This document shows, piece by piece, positions 1 to 7,073 of a stretch of DNA of 11,096 bases (its first letter is position 1; every line of letters starts with the position of its first letter). Source of the stretch: Cephalothrix simula (lineage: Eukaryota; Nemertea; Palaeonemertea; Archinemertea; Cephalotrichidae); NCBI GenBank assembly GCA_035591015.1, contig JAXIUW010208731.1, positions 1 through 11,096 of the forward strand. The letters are read 5' to 3'. A model generated the notes under the pieces. The model saw only the letters and a list, made by a program, of their open reading frames with translations, ran no database searches and was not told the origin of the DNA. A program made the position numbers and the translations under genes.

Positions 1-52
1 GGGATAAAAACCCCGACTCTAGCGGTATATAGAAAATAGCGAAAGTTGATGA

Positions 53-77
53 CATTTCATTTCATTTCATTTCATTT
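53..77. repeat. CATTT pentanucleotide microsatellite, five units
   Basis: Five perfect tandem copies of CATTT, directly visible. It is an intronic simple repeat with no sign of function. Confidence 0.95.
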
Positions 78-150
78 GGGGTTCCTCTTTTCCTATTTGC
101 CAAAAAGCAATAATTTGCTGATTTTCGGCCATTTCTTTCGGAAATTTTTA

Positions 151-176
151 ACCACCACCCTCCACCAGGTGGTGGT
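151..176. repeat. Short perfect inverted repeat (9-bp stem)
   Basis: ACCACCACC at 151-159 pairs with GGTGGTGGT at 168-176 around an 8-base loop. It is GC-rich within an AT-rich intron. The arms are a simple triplet pattern, so it may be coincidental. Confidence 0.6.
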
Positions 177-1246
177 AGGGACATGAAACTAATACCATTT
201 CACTCCATTTCTAATGCCCTTTCCAGTGATATATAGATTATGTTCTTATAACCCTAATATGAAAAACCCTTGGGGGCGGTTAGCTAACATCAGGCCATGC
301 CTCAACCAATTTTCCCATCCATTTGTGTAATCATGATGATGTAAATTATTGATGTAAATTTTTCATGGCCGGGTTAATGGCATTGGTATGGCATACGAGT
401 TTTTCCACAACCGAATTGTATACCCATAATGCACTAATTGTATTGTAAAATGGTAACTCACTGTGACTATAAAGCCGGTGTTTATATCCTGAAAAATTAT
501 CAATTTTTTTGTCAACCAAAAAAATGACTAATTTGTGGCTTTTGTTACCCAGTTTTGATTATTGTTAAGCATAGCACAGCTGTAAACAAGAAAAACACCA
601 CCATTGTGCAGTAGTTTAGTTGTAGTAAATGCACTAAGTACCTCTCTAGGATCGTTACAAATACCCTCCAGTCCTCCACTTTCTAGGCCTGTGCATTAAT
701 TATTTTATCGTTCAATTCGATTTTGCATTTTTCAACCATTTTTATTTGATGCATGGAATTCAAGACCTTTTGAGGCATCAGTTTTTGAAATTAAAATATA
801 ACTTATTAATTATTAATTATTTATATTTTATAAAGAATGTTTTGCGCCTTTTTTTATCTTTCTAACGCTTTTTTAATAATCTTTAACTCATTGATTTTTA
901 TTGATCTTTATTTGATTCGTAGATATTTCCCTGAATCAACTCTTATCCAATGTTCGAATCATTTTTCTGTGATTCTAATATTTTTGGTACATCCTAATCA
1001 CATATCCTGTAGCGCCCCCATATCCTTCCTTCGCAACCCATTTTTTTTCAATTCCCTCACCTAATTTTTTAGATTTTACATATAATTCCAGCTAAAATCC
1101 ATTTACAATTTTTAAGTTTTTGCGAATTTTTGGGGTTTGTCAACCATGTGAACTACAATGTCTAAGATCGACATTGGCTATCGCTTCTTCGATGTCTTGG
1201 TATGGCAAATGACATGCCTTGAGATCCCTTGTTTATTCATTAACTT

Positions 1247-1489
1247 AGTCAACGTTCCATAAAGCAGTTCTCAATGACTTAGACCATCATTGACTTGAGA
1301 TGTCAGCTCGCTTCTTCAGTGACTTGACATGGTAAATGACAACAATGACTCGTTGTCATTGGCTGAGCACCAGTCAACGTTCCATAAAGCAGTTCTCAAT
1401 GACTTAGATCGTCATTGACTTGAGATGTCAGCTCGGTTCTTCAGTGACTTGACATGGTAAATGACTAATTGGCATTGGCTGAGCGTCAG
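1247..1489. repeat. Two-copy tandem repeat, period about 125 bp, TGAC-rich
   Basis: AGTCAACGTTCCATAAAGCA begins at 1247 and again at 1372. The following sequence matches nearly base for base through TTCAGTGACTTGACATGG. Copy two lacks about 10 bases relative to copy one near its end (around 1341-1352 in copy one). The units are dense in TGACTT, CAATGAC and their complements, so each unit is itself built from short degenerate words. A weaker, diverged relative of the unit may be present just upstream, at about 1158-1247. It looks like a young intronic minisatellite duplication. Confidence 0.9.
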
Positions 1490-1743
1490 CTCATTCCCCA
1501 TCTCATGCCATGATCATTTATATTTTATAGTGCTTTACAAAGATCAGTGTTAGCACATTTGACTGAAAGTCAATTAATTCTGCCTTCATCAGAGACTTGG
1601 CAAATTCGCACATTTATACATGTAGTTTTAGAAGATTAGCTGTAGGCTTGCTTCACGCTTCTATATTTTCTTTTATTCCATTTTTATTCTATTATTTATT
1701 TACTTAACTATCATGTAGCATTTGAAAGAAATGCATTATTATA

Positions 1744-2379
1744 CACAAGTGGTCCGAAAAATTTAAAACCAGCTTAGGTCAACTTAGAATTCCCAAAAAT
1801 GTACCCCCACCGATTTTCTCGGAAACTATAGAATTTACCCCCATAAACTATACATGGTAATGACTTGTAGGTAAAGAATCTGGGTATTAAAATTTTATGA
1901 CGTCATAGTGGTGCCCCCTAGCGGCGAAAAACTAGATCGCTATTGATAGCAAAAAACCGATTGGGGAATTGAAATCAGCGAACCTATTTCTACCTAACAT
2001 TCATGTAGGTAGGTTTCATTTTTCAAACATCTGTGGGCTGATGACGTCATCAAAATGGCGGTATTTCGTTATAGGGCTATATTTTGAAAAATGAATACTA
2101 GTAGGTAGAAATAGTTCGCTGATTTCAATTCCGCAATCGGTTTTTTGTTATCTCTAACGGTCTAGGCTGTACTCAGGAGGCGTAATTTAGTTTTTCGCTG
2201 CTAGGGGGCGCCATGATAAGCGTCATAAAATTTTAATACCCAGATTCTTTACCTACAAGTCATCCATCAGGTTATAATTTATGGGGGTAAATTCTACAGT
2301 TTCCAATAAAATCGCTGGGTGTACAATTGTACATTTTTGGGAATGCTAAGCTGGTTTTCAATTTTTCCGGCCACTTGTG
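1744..2379. mobile_element. Foldback MITE with TA target-site duplication (Tc1/mariner-like)
   Basis: The ends are long terminal inverted repeats: the left begins CACAAGTGGTCCGAAAAATT and the reverse complement of the right begins CACAAGTGGCCGGAAAAATT. TA dinucleotides lie directly outside both ends (1742-1743 and 2380-2381), as expected for Tc1/mariner-type insertion. The inverted repeat continues inward through most of the element, with arms of roughly 270 bp and a centre near 2010-2100. Paired landmarks include ATTTACCCCCATAA versus TTATGGGGGTAAAT, AAAGAATCTGGGTATTAAAA versus its complement, and AGCGAAC near the loop. No transposase is encoded, so it is non-autonomous. A 12-bp palindrome GATGACGTCATC sits in the loop, and another ATGACGTCAT lies in the left arm. 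The right end lies 178 bp before the tail exon A acceptor. The superfamily is inferred from the TA duplication only. Confidence 0.88.
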
Positions 2380-2519
2380 TAATCAATGATAGAAATGCCC
2401 CATCTTTATAAATCCCTTTTTTCTATACCGTGTCCCATATTCTTTGACTTAAAATCGAACATTGACTTGGAGGTTGATTTTGCGGAAAAGAGAAACGGCT
2501 TGCTTTTCGTTAATAACTT

Positions 2520-2557
2520 ATTAACATATGCCTGGTATTTCTTTGTCCACCTAACAG
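2520..2557 (+). promoter_or_regulatory. Branch point and splice acceptor of tail exon A
   Basis: ATTAAC at 2520-2525 matches the branch-point consensus and places the branch A about 33 nt before the AG at 2556-2557. The intervening tract (TGGTATTTCTTTGTCCACC) is pyrimidine-rich but interrupted. The AG is the only one that puts LRVVRAF in frame at the start of an exon, which is why it was chosen. Confidence 0.8.
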
Positions 2558-2848
2558 TTACGAGTGGTTAGAGCCTTTAAGAGTACCCTTGAAGATCTTG
2601 AAGAAAAGCGTAGTGTACACAGCTACCACAGTTTGCATAGTCTTCGAACCTCTCGGAGTCAATGCCATAAGTTATTAAATGAAGATCTGAAACACCACAC
2701 CTCATCGTCATCAACCATTGATCCGAATGGCTCCTTTTTAACCGGGGATGCTCTTGGTGCCAATTCGTCTATTGAAAATGTACCATTGATGTCCAAGTCA
2801 TCTCTGTCAGCTCGCGTGGATGCAAAAATTGATGAAAGTAGCATCTAA
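2558..2848 (+). CDS. ATP2B: Plasma-membrane Ca2+-ATPase, alternative C-terminal exon A
   Basis: This terminal coding exon gives 96 residues and a TAA stop. PMCA pumps export cytosolic Ca2+ across the plasma membrane; their C-terminal tail autoinhibits the pump until Ca2+-calmodulin binds. Residues 1-7 (LRVVRAF) align with IRVVNAF, the second half of the PMCA calmodulin-binding domain, and Phe7 corresponds to the downstream calmodulin anchor. Residues 8-18 are charged (KSTLEDLEEKR). HSLHSL at 24-29 recurs in the other two tail exons. The remainder is Ser/Thr-rich and looks disordered. The C-terminus ESSI fits a class I PDZ ligand ([ST]-x-hydrophobic). The exon begins in phase 0 after AG at 2556-2557, exactly like exons B and C. 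It is the longest and most diverged of the three tails (VVRAF rather than VVNAF). Upstream pump exons lie outside the window. Family assignment is by motif recognition; use as an alternative last exon is inferred. Confidence 0.85.
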   Translation, partial: LRVVRAFKSTLEDLEEKRSVHSYHSLHSLRTSRSQCHKLLNEDLKHHTSSSSTIDPNGSFLTGDALGANSSIENVPLMSKSSLSARVDAKIDESSI

Positions 2849-3718
2849 AAACTCTGGATTATAATATGCAAGTTTAACATACTTGAACAGTGTTGAACCG
2901 AACGCGAAATCGAGTGCGCAGCATAAGTCCCACCCAGTGGGGAGGGGTTAAAAATAGTGGTGGTGGTCAGTATGATTAATTGATCATTTATGCTTGTGAT
3001 TAACATTATTTCTTCCTCTTTTCTGGAGCTTTGGGTGACCAGTCTTCTCATTTCTGGCCAATTTTCGCTTTGCTTGATTCTACTGACCATTTGATTAACA
3101 TTTTGTGCAAAAATGAATTAACATTGCTTATGCACTAAAATACTAAATACAATATTCAAGAAGATATGTACTTATCATATTGTTAATATTTAAAATGCGC
3201 TATGATGATATCAATGCTATTTTTGGTCAGTAGGGCGCGTGTTTCAAGATGATTATTTGTTATATAGTCAGCTACCAATGCTTCTTGATTAGTTGTTACA
3301 TAAGTACTATATATAATGTAGTTAATTTTTGTAGAAAAAAAAGAAATCGATTATATTTCTAATTAAATATGCAGATATGAATGTATGAATATAAAGTGTG
3401 AAAAAAATCTAATGATAGTGTGCCTTCAAACTGGCGAGTTGGACATACAGTGATAAGGTTTTCAAAATTATGTAGCATACTTTTAATTTATAATAATTTA
3501 CTTCAATGTGGTGGGAGAATCTGCCATGTCTAATCAATCTAAATACTGGTTTAGAAAAAATACTTTTTTACTATTCCCCCTCCCCCTTGGGGGTTCGATA
3601 TTTAACCAATACCCTACTACTGTTTAAAGTGCCATAAAACGTGTGTTTCTCAGACAAGTGAAATATACACCCACTAGTATGATATACCTTTATGGCACTT
3701 CACAATTATGGGTTTTCT

Positions 3719-3785
3719 CGCACGATTGGGTTGTATCACACGATATGGTTTGTACCGTATGATATGGGTTGTATCGCACGATTTG
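3719..3785. repeat. Degenerate minisatellite, about 20-bp unit
   Basis: The unit (CACGATATGGGTTGTATCG-like) is repeated about three and a half times, beginning at CGCACGATTGGG and ending at CGCACGATTTG. Copies differ at a few positions. A related 17-bp word, CATACTGGG[CG]TGATATA, occurs twice further on (3829-3845 and 3916-3932) with one mismatch, so this 200-bp zone is locally repetitive. No function is apparent. Confidence 0.8.
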
Positions 3786-4109
3786 TTACTAGTATGTCCG
3801 ATATTGTAATGAGTGTGATACAATTTTTCATACTGGGCTGATATAATTCAATACATGTAAAAGAAATGTTGTTTAATACTATCTTCAAATTCTTGGGAGT
3901 TTGATATAATTATATCATACTGGGGTGATATAAACAGCTGTATATGTTTAGAACATAATTATATACATAAAGATAGCATTTTACTATAACGTTGGCAGCA
4001 TTTTTGTTATAAATGTACCTTGTTTTTTTCAAAATGTTGAAGCATTAGATATTTTTTTGTCCTAGTTACTTTTATCAGCAATTTTACTTAAAATTACCAT
4101 TTTTGGCTT

Positions 4110-4155
4110 TAATACCTTATTTCTGTATGTCTTTAACAACCAACATAAGGTATTA
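4110..4155. repeat. Perfect 11-bp inverted repeat upstream of exon B
   Basis: TAATACCTTAT at 4110-4120 pairs with ATAAGGTATTA at 4145-4155 across a 24-base loop. The RNA would form a hairpin ending 120 nt before the exon B acceptor. It is AU-rich and may be chance, but it is perfect. Confidence 0.7.
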
Positions 4156-4256
4156 CACCTGTATGTATATACCATGTTGATATTACAGCTATAATTTCTT
4201 ACATATGATATAGACTTTCTATTATGTTAATTTTGTATGGGCCTAAAGGTCATTGT

Positions 4257-4275
4257 GTCTTCTCTCTTGTTTCAG
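4257..4275 (+). promoter_or_regulatory. Strong polypyrimidine tract and acceptor of tail exon B
   Basis: GTCTTCTCTCTTGTTTCAG is the best acceptor of the three: an almost uninterrupted pyrimidine run ending in CAG at 4273-4275. A branch-point candidate is GTTAAT near 4226-4231. The AG places IRVVNAF in phase 0 at the exon start. Confidence 0.85.
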
Positions 4276-4425
4276 ATTCGTGTTGTCAATGCTTTTCGAG
4301 ATGCAGTCGATGAAACGCGGGGCAGAAACCCATCGCTGCACTCTTTGCAAAGTCTGTCAAAACAGACTTCTGTAACGGAGACTAGTAAGCCAAAATCAGC
4401 CAATCAAAGTGAAAGTAAACTTTGA
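4276..4425 (+). CDS. ATP2B: Plasma-membrane Ca2+-ATPase, alternative C-terminal exon B
   Basis: This terminal coding exon gives 49 residues and a TGA stop, the shortest tail of the three. It starts IRVVNAFRDAVDETRG; IRVVNAF is identical to the second half of the calmodulin-binding domain in vertebrate PMCA 'b' variants (RIQTQ-IRVVNAFRSS), with Phe7 as the downstream calmodulin anchor. HSLQSL at residues 22-27 matches HSLHSL and HSLQNL in exons A and C. The rest is Ser/Thr/Lys-rich, with QTSVTETSK, and ends SESKL, so ESKL fits a class I PDZ ligand with Ser at -2 and Leu at 0. The start is the AG at 4274-4275, in phase 0. The methionine-initiated frame at 4237 is only intron read-through. A possible internal donor, GTAAGC, lies at 4385. 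Loss of most of the tail would be expected to alter autoinhibition strength, which is inference. Confidence 0.88.
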   Translation: MRVVNAFRDAVDETRGRNPSLHSLQSLSKQTSVTETSKPKSANQSESKL

Positions 4426-5342
4426 AATGGGCTAAAATATTCAACAGTATTCCGATAATTTAATATTGAATAGAAAAAAAGCATCAAAAATCTCATTATG
4501 ATGTATTTTAAGAACACTAGAATATGTAACATCATGTGTTTTAAGTTCTAGTATGATCGCCGCCATTTGAAAAAAGCAGCCATATTGAATTTGCGACCTC
4601 ATCAGCTTTTAATGGCTTTTTATGGTGTTATTATTTAAAGTCCTCGCACCTCATCCCTGTAGATTTTCAGGGAATTCTTTAATTATGTACATAACACGAT
4701 TAGCACTCGGGATTTATAGCATATTTTTTCATTTATTATTATCAGATTATTGTATATTATTTCGATTTGATTACATTGTTATCACATTTCACTCGCGTCT
4801 GTTATCATGTTATCGTCGAACCCGGTACAGCAGTCGTTTTTATTACTTAGTTACTAGTATCATTTTAATTCGTTTCAAATCCTTCTCTTTTAATTTTTGT
4901 ACGTGCGTTAATACATTTTGGTCACGTGACTAGTTTTCATTGCCAAAAATTTCAAGAAGCAAAATAGCTATAGGAACTTCTGTGAAATATTTGGTTTATT
5001 TTAAATTTTTTATTTGATTATCTTCGTCAGATATAAGTTATAGTTTATAAATCTGTGATTTTTCGCTGAGAATTAGGTATATCGTTTTTGAAATTTAATT
5101 AATTGTAGTGTAGAGTAGGTTCTAGTGCAATAATAATTTTAAGCGATTATTGAAGGTATAAGTATGGTCATCGATTCAATAAGCTTTTAATTTGTTTATT
5201 ATAAAATAAGTCACATAATTTAGTCTCAAGATCACGTAGTCTTATGATCAGCTACCGTTTTAGTATATGATTACTTTTCATGACTAATTAGATTTTGTAC
5301 CTAAATCGCAGGTTCTGTACTGAAACTATATCTGTTAAAGCC

Positions 5343-5368
5343 ATTAAAATGGTTTTTATGAAAATAAA
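5343..5368 (+). terminator. Candidate poly(A) signals for the exon B transcript
   Basis: A variant hexamer, ATTAAA (5343-5348), and the canonical AATAAA (5363-5368) are 20 nt apart. They are followed by an A-run and then a T-rich element ending near 5400, the usual order for cleavage and polyadenylation. Use is unproven; AT-rich DNA yields such hexamers by chance. Confidence 0.4.
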
Positions 5369-5810
5369 CTTTTTAACATAAAAAAAGAGTTTTCTTTTCG
5401 GAAGGGGTTATGGAATCCGCTATTTTGGGAGGGGGTTTTCGGGACAGCATCTGCCTTTATTTAATTTAGCCGACCCACAATAAATGGGAGGATGGTGAAT
5501 GGTTTGTATACATACATGGAGATAACCAACCGGGTCAGTCCGGGCATTATTTTTGCAGGTATGATCTTTTTATTTAGCAATGTTTTGCACTCATTACCCC
5601 TGACACTTTCACTAGATTGTTTGTTGTGTGTCTATGTTTAGTATATTTTTATTTATATTGTTCGAAATTATTTAGAATAGACAAGCTATACTTGCATGAA
5701 CTACAATTAAACTCGTAATTTAAAACCAAATTTGTAGAAAATCCTTATGTTAAGAAGTCACCCAATCGCCAGCGCATGATTGTTACGCACAACAGATATT
5801 TGAGCGTCCT

Positions 5811-6004
5811 TGGTTACCGTAATACCTGCAGTAGTTATTGCATCCTAGCAACCAACTGTAGCCCAGCAACTAGACAGAGGAAATTACAACTACTCTTTAG
5901 TAACCAACGGTTGCTAAGAAACTTCGTGTGCTGCTAGGTTGCACTAACTTCATCCGAATGTTTCCATGGTAACTAAGACTTGAAAGTGTTGTTGCTATGT
6001 TACC
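5811..6004. promoter_or_regulatory. Cluster of X-box (RFX-like) motifs and half-sites
   Basis: GTTTCCATGGTAAC at 5960-5973 fits the RFX/X-box consensus GTHNYYATRRNAAC at every position. Around it lie near matches and half-sites: GTTGCTATGTTACC (5991-6004), GTAACCAACGGTTGC (5900-5914), GGTTACCGTAATACC (from 5813), CCTAGCAACCAAC (near 5847), CAGCAACTAG (near 5873) and GCTAGGTTGC (near 5933). The density of GTAAC/GCAAC/GTTGC words in 200 bp stands out in this AT-rich DNA. It could be an intronic enhancer or simply a degraded short repeat. Confidence 0.4.
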
Positions 6005-6123
6005 TATAGCGATCACTGATATAACTTAGTTACCAAATATTGTTGTATTGACGTACAAATGTTCCAATGACTCTCTAATTTGCTAAAATAACTAATTATT
6101 TTGCAAGTTTTGAGGGTTGGTTA

Positions 6124-6978
6124 TATACGGGTGTCCAGCTAGGAGCGTAAAAAAGATATAAAAAATTACCCATGGCTGAAACTTTGGAATAAGGCATAGC
6201 TGACCTTCCTCTAAAACATATGCGAGTTAGAAATTTTTCGTATTCAGTTTTTGAGATCGCGCATGCGCATGCGCAAGACATTTCATTTGCTAAAATTGAA
6301 AAATAAGCATGTCATTTGATTAATTGGTGCATGTTTCTATCTGTTCGTAATACATTTGTATGCCCTAAACCGAACTCTTTTGGAGATATTAGCGATTGAA
6401 ATTCCAAAAATCGATTTCTGAGCTCCTGTATCTCAAAAATATCTTAGAGCATATAAATGTATTATAGACAGATAGAAACATGACCCCAATTAGTCAATTC
6501 ACATGGTTTATTTCTCAGTATTACGCGTATTACGCATTTGCGCATTTTTGCCCTTTTTCCGATACATCTGGGTTTCGGTACCAAAACTTGGAAAAAAACC
6601 ATGCCAATAGACTAATAGGGGGCATATTTAGATCTGTCTGTAATACATTTTTAGGTCCTTAACCCAACCGTTTTTGAGATATGAGCGGCTGAAAAGTCTA
6701 TTTTCGTAATTTGAATCGCTAATATCTATAAAAGGGTTCGGTTTAGGGCATACAAATGTATTACAAGCAAATACAAACATGCCCCCAATTAGTCTAATGG
6801 CATACTTACTTTTCGATTTTAGGCAAATTGAATGTCGGTCGCATGCGCATGCGCGATCTCAAAAACTGTGAGTACGAAAATTTTCTAATTCGAATGTTTG
6901 AGAGGAAGGTCAGCAATGCCTAATTTCAGCCATGGATTATTTTTTGTATCTTTTTTTACGCTCCTGGACACCCGTGTA
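6124..6978. mobile_element. Nested foldback MITE with TA target-site duplication
   Basis: The left end TATACGGGTGTCCAG and the reverse-complemented right end TACACGGGTGTCCAG are matching terminal inverted repeats, and TA lies just outside each (6122-6123, 6979-6980). The match continues inward through AGGAGCGTAAAAAA, CCATGGCTGAAA, GCTGACCTTCCTCT and TTTTTGAGATCGCGCATGCG, an arm of about 160 bp. Inside are four copies of a roughly 75-90-bp unit in alternating orientation: plus at about 6322-6405, minus at 6421-6496, plus at 6611-6695, minus at 6712-6799. All share GTAATACATTT or its complement. There is no transposase, and the open frames within it are by-products of the palindrome. It ends 95 bp before the exon C acceptor, so it lies in the intron close to the splice signals. 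The Tc1/mariner-like label rests on the TA duplication. Confidence 0.88.
6258..6275. promoter_or_regulatory. Overlapping NRF-1-like palindromes in the MITE arm
   Basis: CGCGCATGCGCA (6258-6269) and TGCGCATGCGCA (6264-6275) both match the NRF-1 consensus YGCGCAYGCGCR. The mirror arm keeps one more at 6844-6855 (TGCGCATGCGCG). The tract alternates purine and pyrimidine, so Z-DNA potential is an alternative reading. The sites belong to the transposon arms rather than to the host gene. Confidence 0.5.
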
Positions 6979-7060
6979 TAGAAAGTGAGCACAGTTCGAC
7001 CCCATGATTGATGTTTCCTTTTTTAAATTTATTTTTACTTTTTTGTAACAAATGTAAACA

Positions 7061-7073
7061 AATGATTTTTCAG
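7061..7073 (+). promoter_or_regulatory. Weak splice acceptor of tail exon C
   Basis: AATGATTTTTCAG has only a short T-run before CAG and is preceded by A-rich TGTAAACAAATG, so it is weaker than the exon B acceptor. TGTAAC and TGTAAAC around 7045-7060 are possible branch points. The AG at 7072-7073 gives MVVVNAF in phase 0. Confidence 0.75.

Larger units (their letters stand above)
1..2557 (+). other. Intron upstream of PMCA tail exon A
   Basis: No open frame here resembles a protein, on either strand. The exon that must precede tail exon A, encoding the Trp-containing first half of the calmodulin-binding domain (ending around RIQTQ in known PMCAs), is not found, so it lies before position 1. 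The stretch holds a CATTT microsatellite, a GC-rich hairpin, a 125-bp tandem duplication and a foldback MITE, listed separately. Positions 180-1246 and 1490-1743 are otherwise featureless AT-rich sequence with T-rich runs. The short T-rich open frame at 837-1064 has low-complexity, hydrophobic composition and is most likely chance. The intron assignment is an inference from the orientation and phase of the downstream exons. Confidence 0.75.
2849..4275 (+). other. Exon A 3' UTR / intron between tail exons A and B
   Basis: Non-coding. If exon A is a true last exon, its 3' UTR starts here. ATTAAA at 3362-3367, followed by a GT-containing stretch (AAAGTGTG near 3395), is the best visible poly(A) signal candidate, but it is weak. 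No good splice donor was recognised shortly after the stop. A small perfect hairpin, CCCAC/GTGGG, lies at 2929-2941. A minus-strand open frame across 2845-3090 has no recognisable motif and is treated as chance. Repeats at 3719-3932 and 4110-4155 are listed separately. Confidence 0.6.
4426..6121 (+). other. Exon B 3' UTR / intron between tail exons B and C
   Basis: Non-coding. ATTAAA at 5343-5348 and AATAAA at 5363-5368 lie close together. A T-rich tract with GAGTTTTCTTTTCGG follows about 20-30 nt later, making this the most convincing poly(A) site for exon B (3' UTR about 940 nt). Another AATAAA is at 5479-5484. A YY1-like word, GCCGCCATTT, is at 4559-4568. The frame at 4622-4933 is hydrophobic, AT-driven and without motifs, so it was rejected as a gene. 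An X-box-like cluster is listed separately. Confidence 0.6.

Noticed and set aside
837-1064. 75-codon plus-strand open frame
   Set aside because: Very T-rich DNA giving a Phe/Leu/Ile-rich peptide; no motif, no splice or promoter context.
1-2557. Search for the upstream exon with the Trp-containing half of the calmodulin-binding domain
   Set aside because: Nothing encoding a RGQILWFRGLNRIQTQ-like stretch was found; it must lie before the window.
2845-3090. 81-codon minus-strand open frame just after exon A
   Set aside because: No recognisable family; adjoins the exon A stop on the opposite strand and is of a length expected by chance.
4622-4933. 103-codon plus-strand open frame
   Set aside because: Hydrophobic composition driven by AT-rich sequence; no domain, no good acceptor or start context.
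6096-6281. Minus-strand frame with a CACACA-like peptide start
   Set aside because: It lies across the left arm of the nested MITE; the peptide simply translates the GCGCATGCGC tract.
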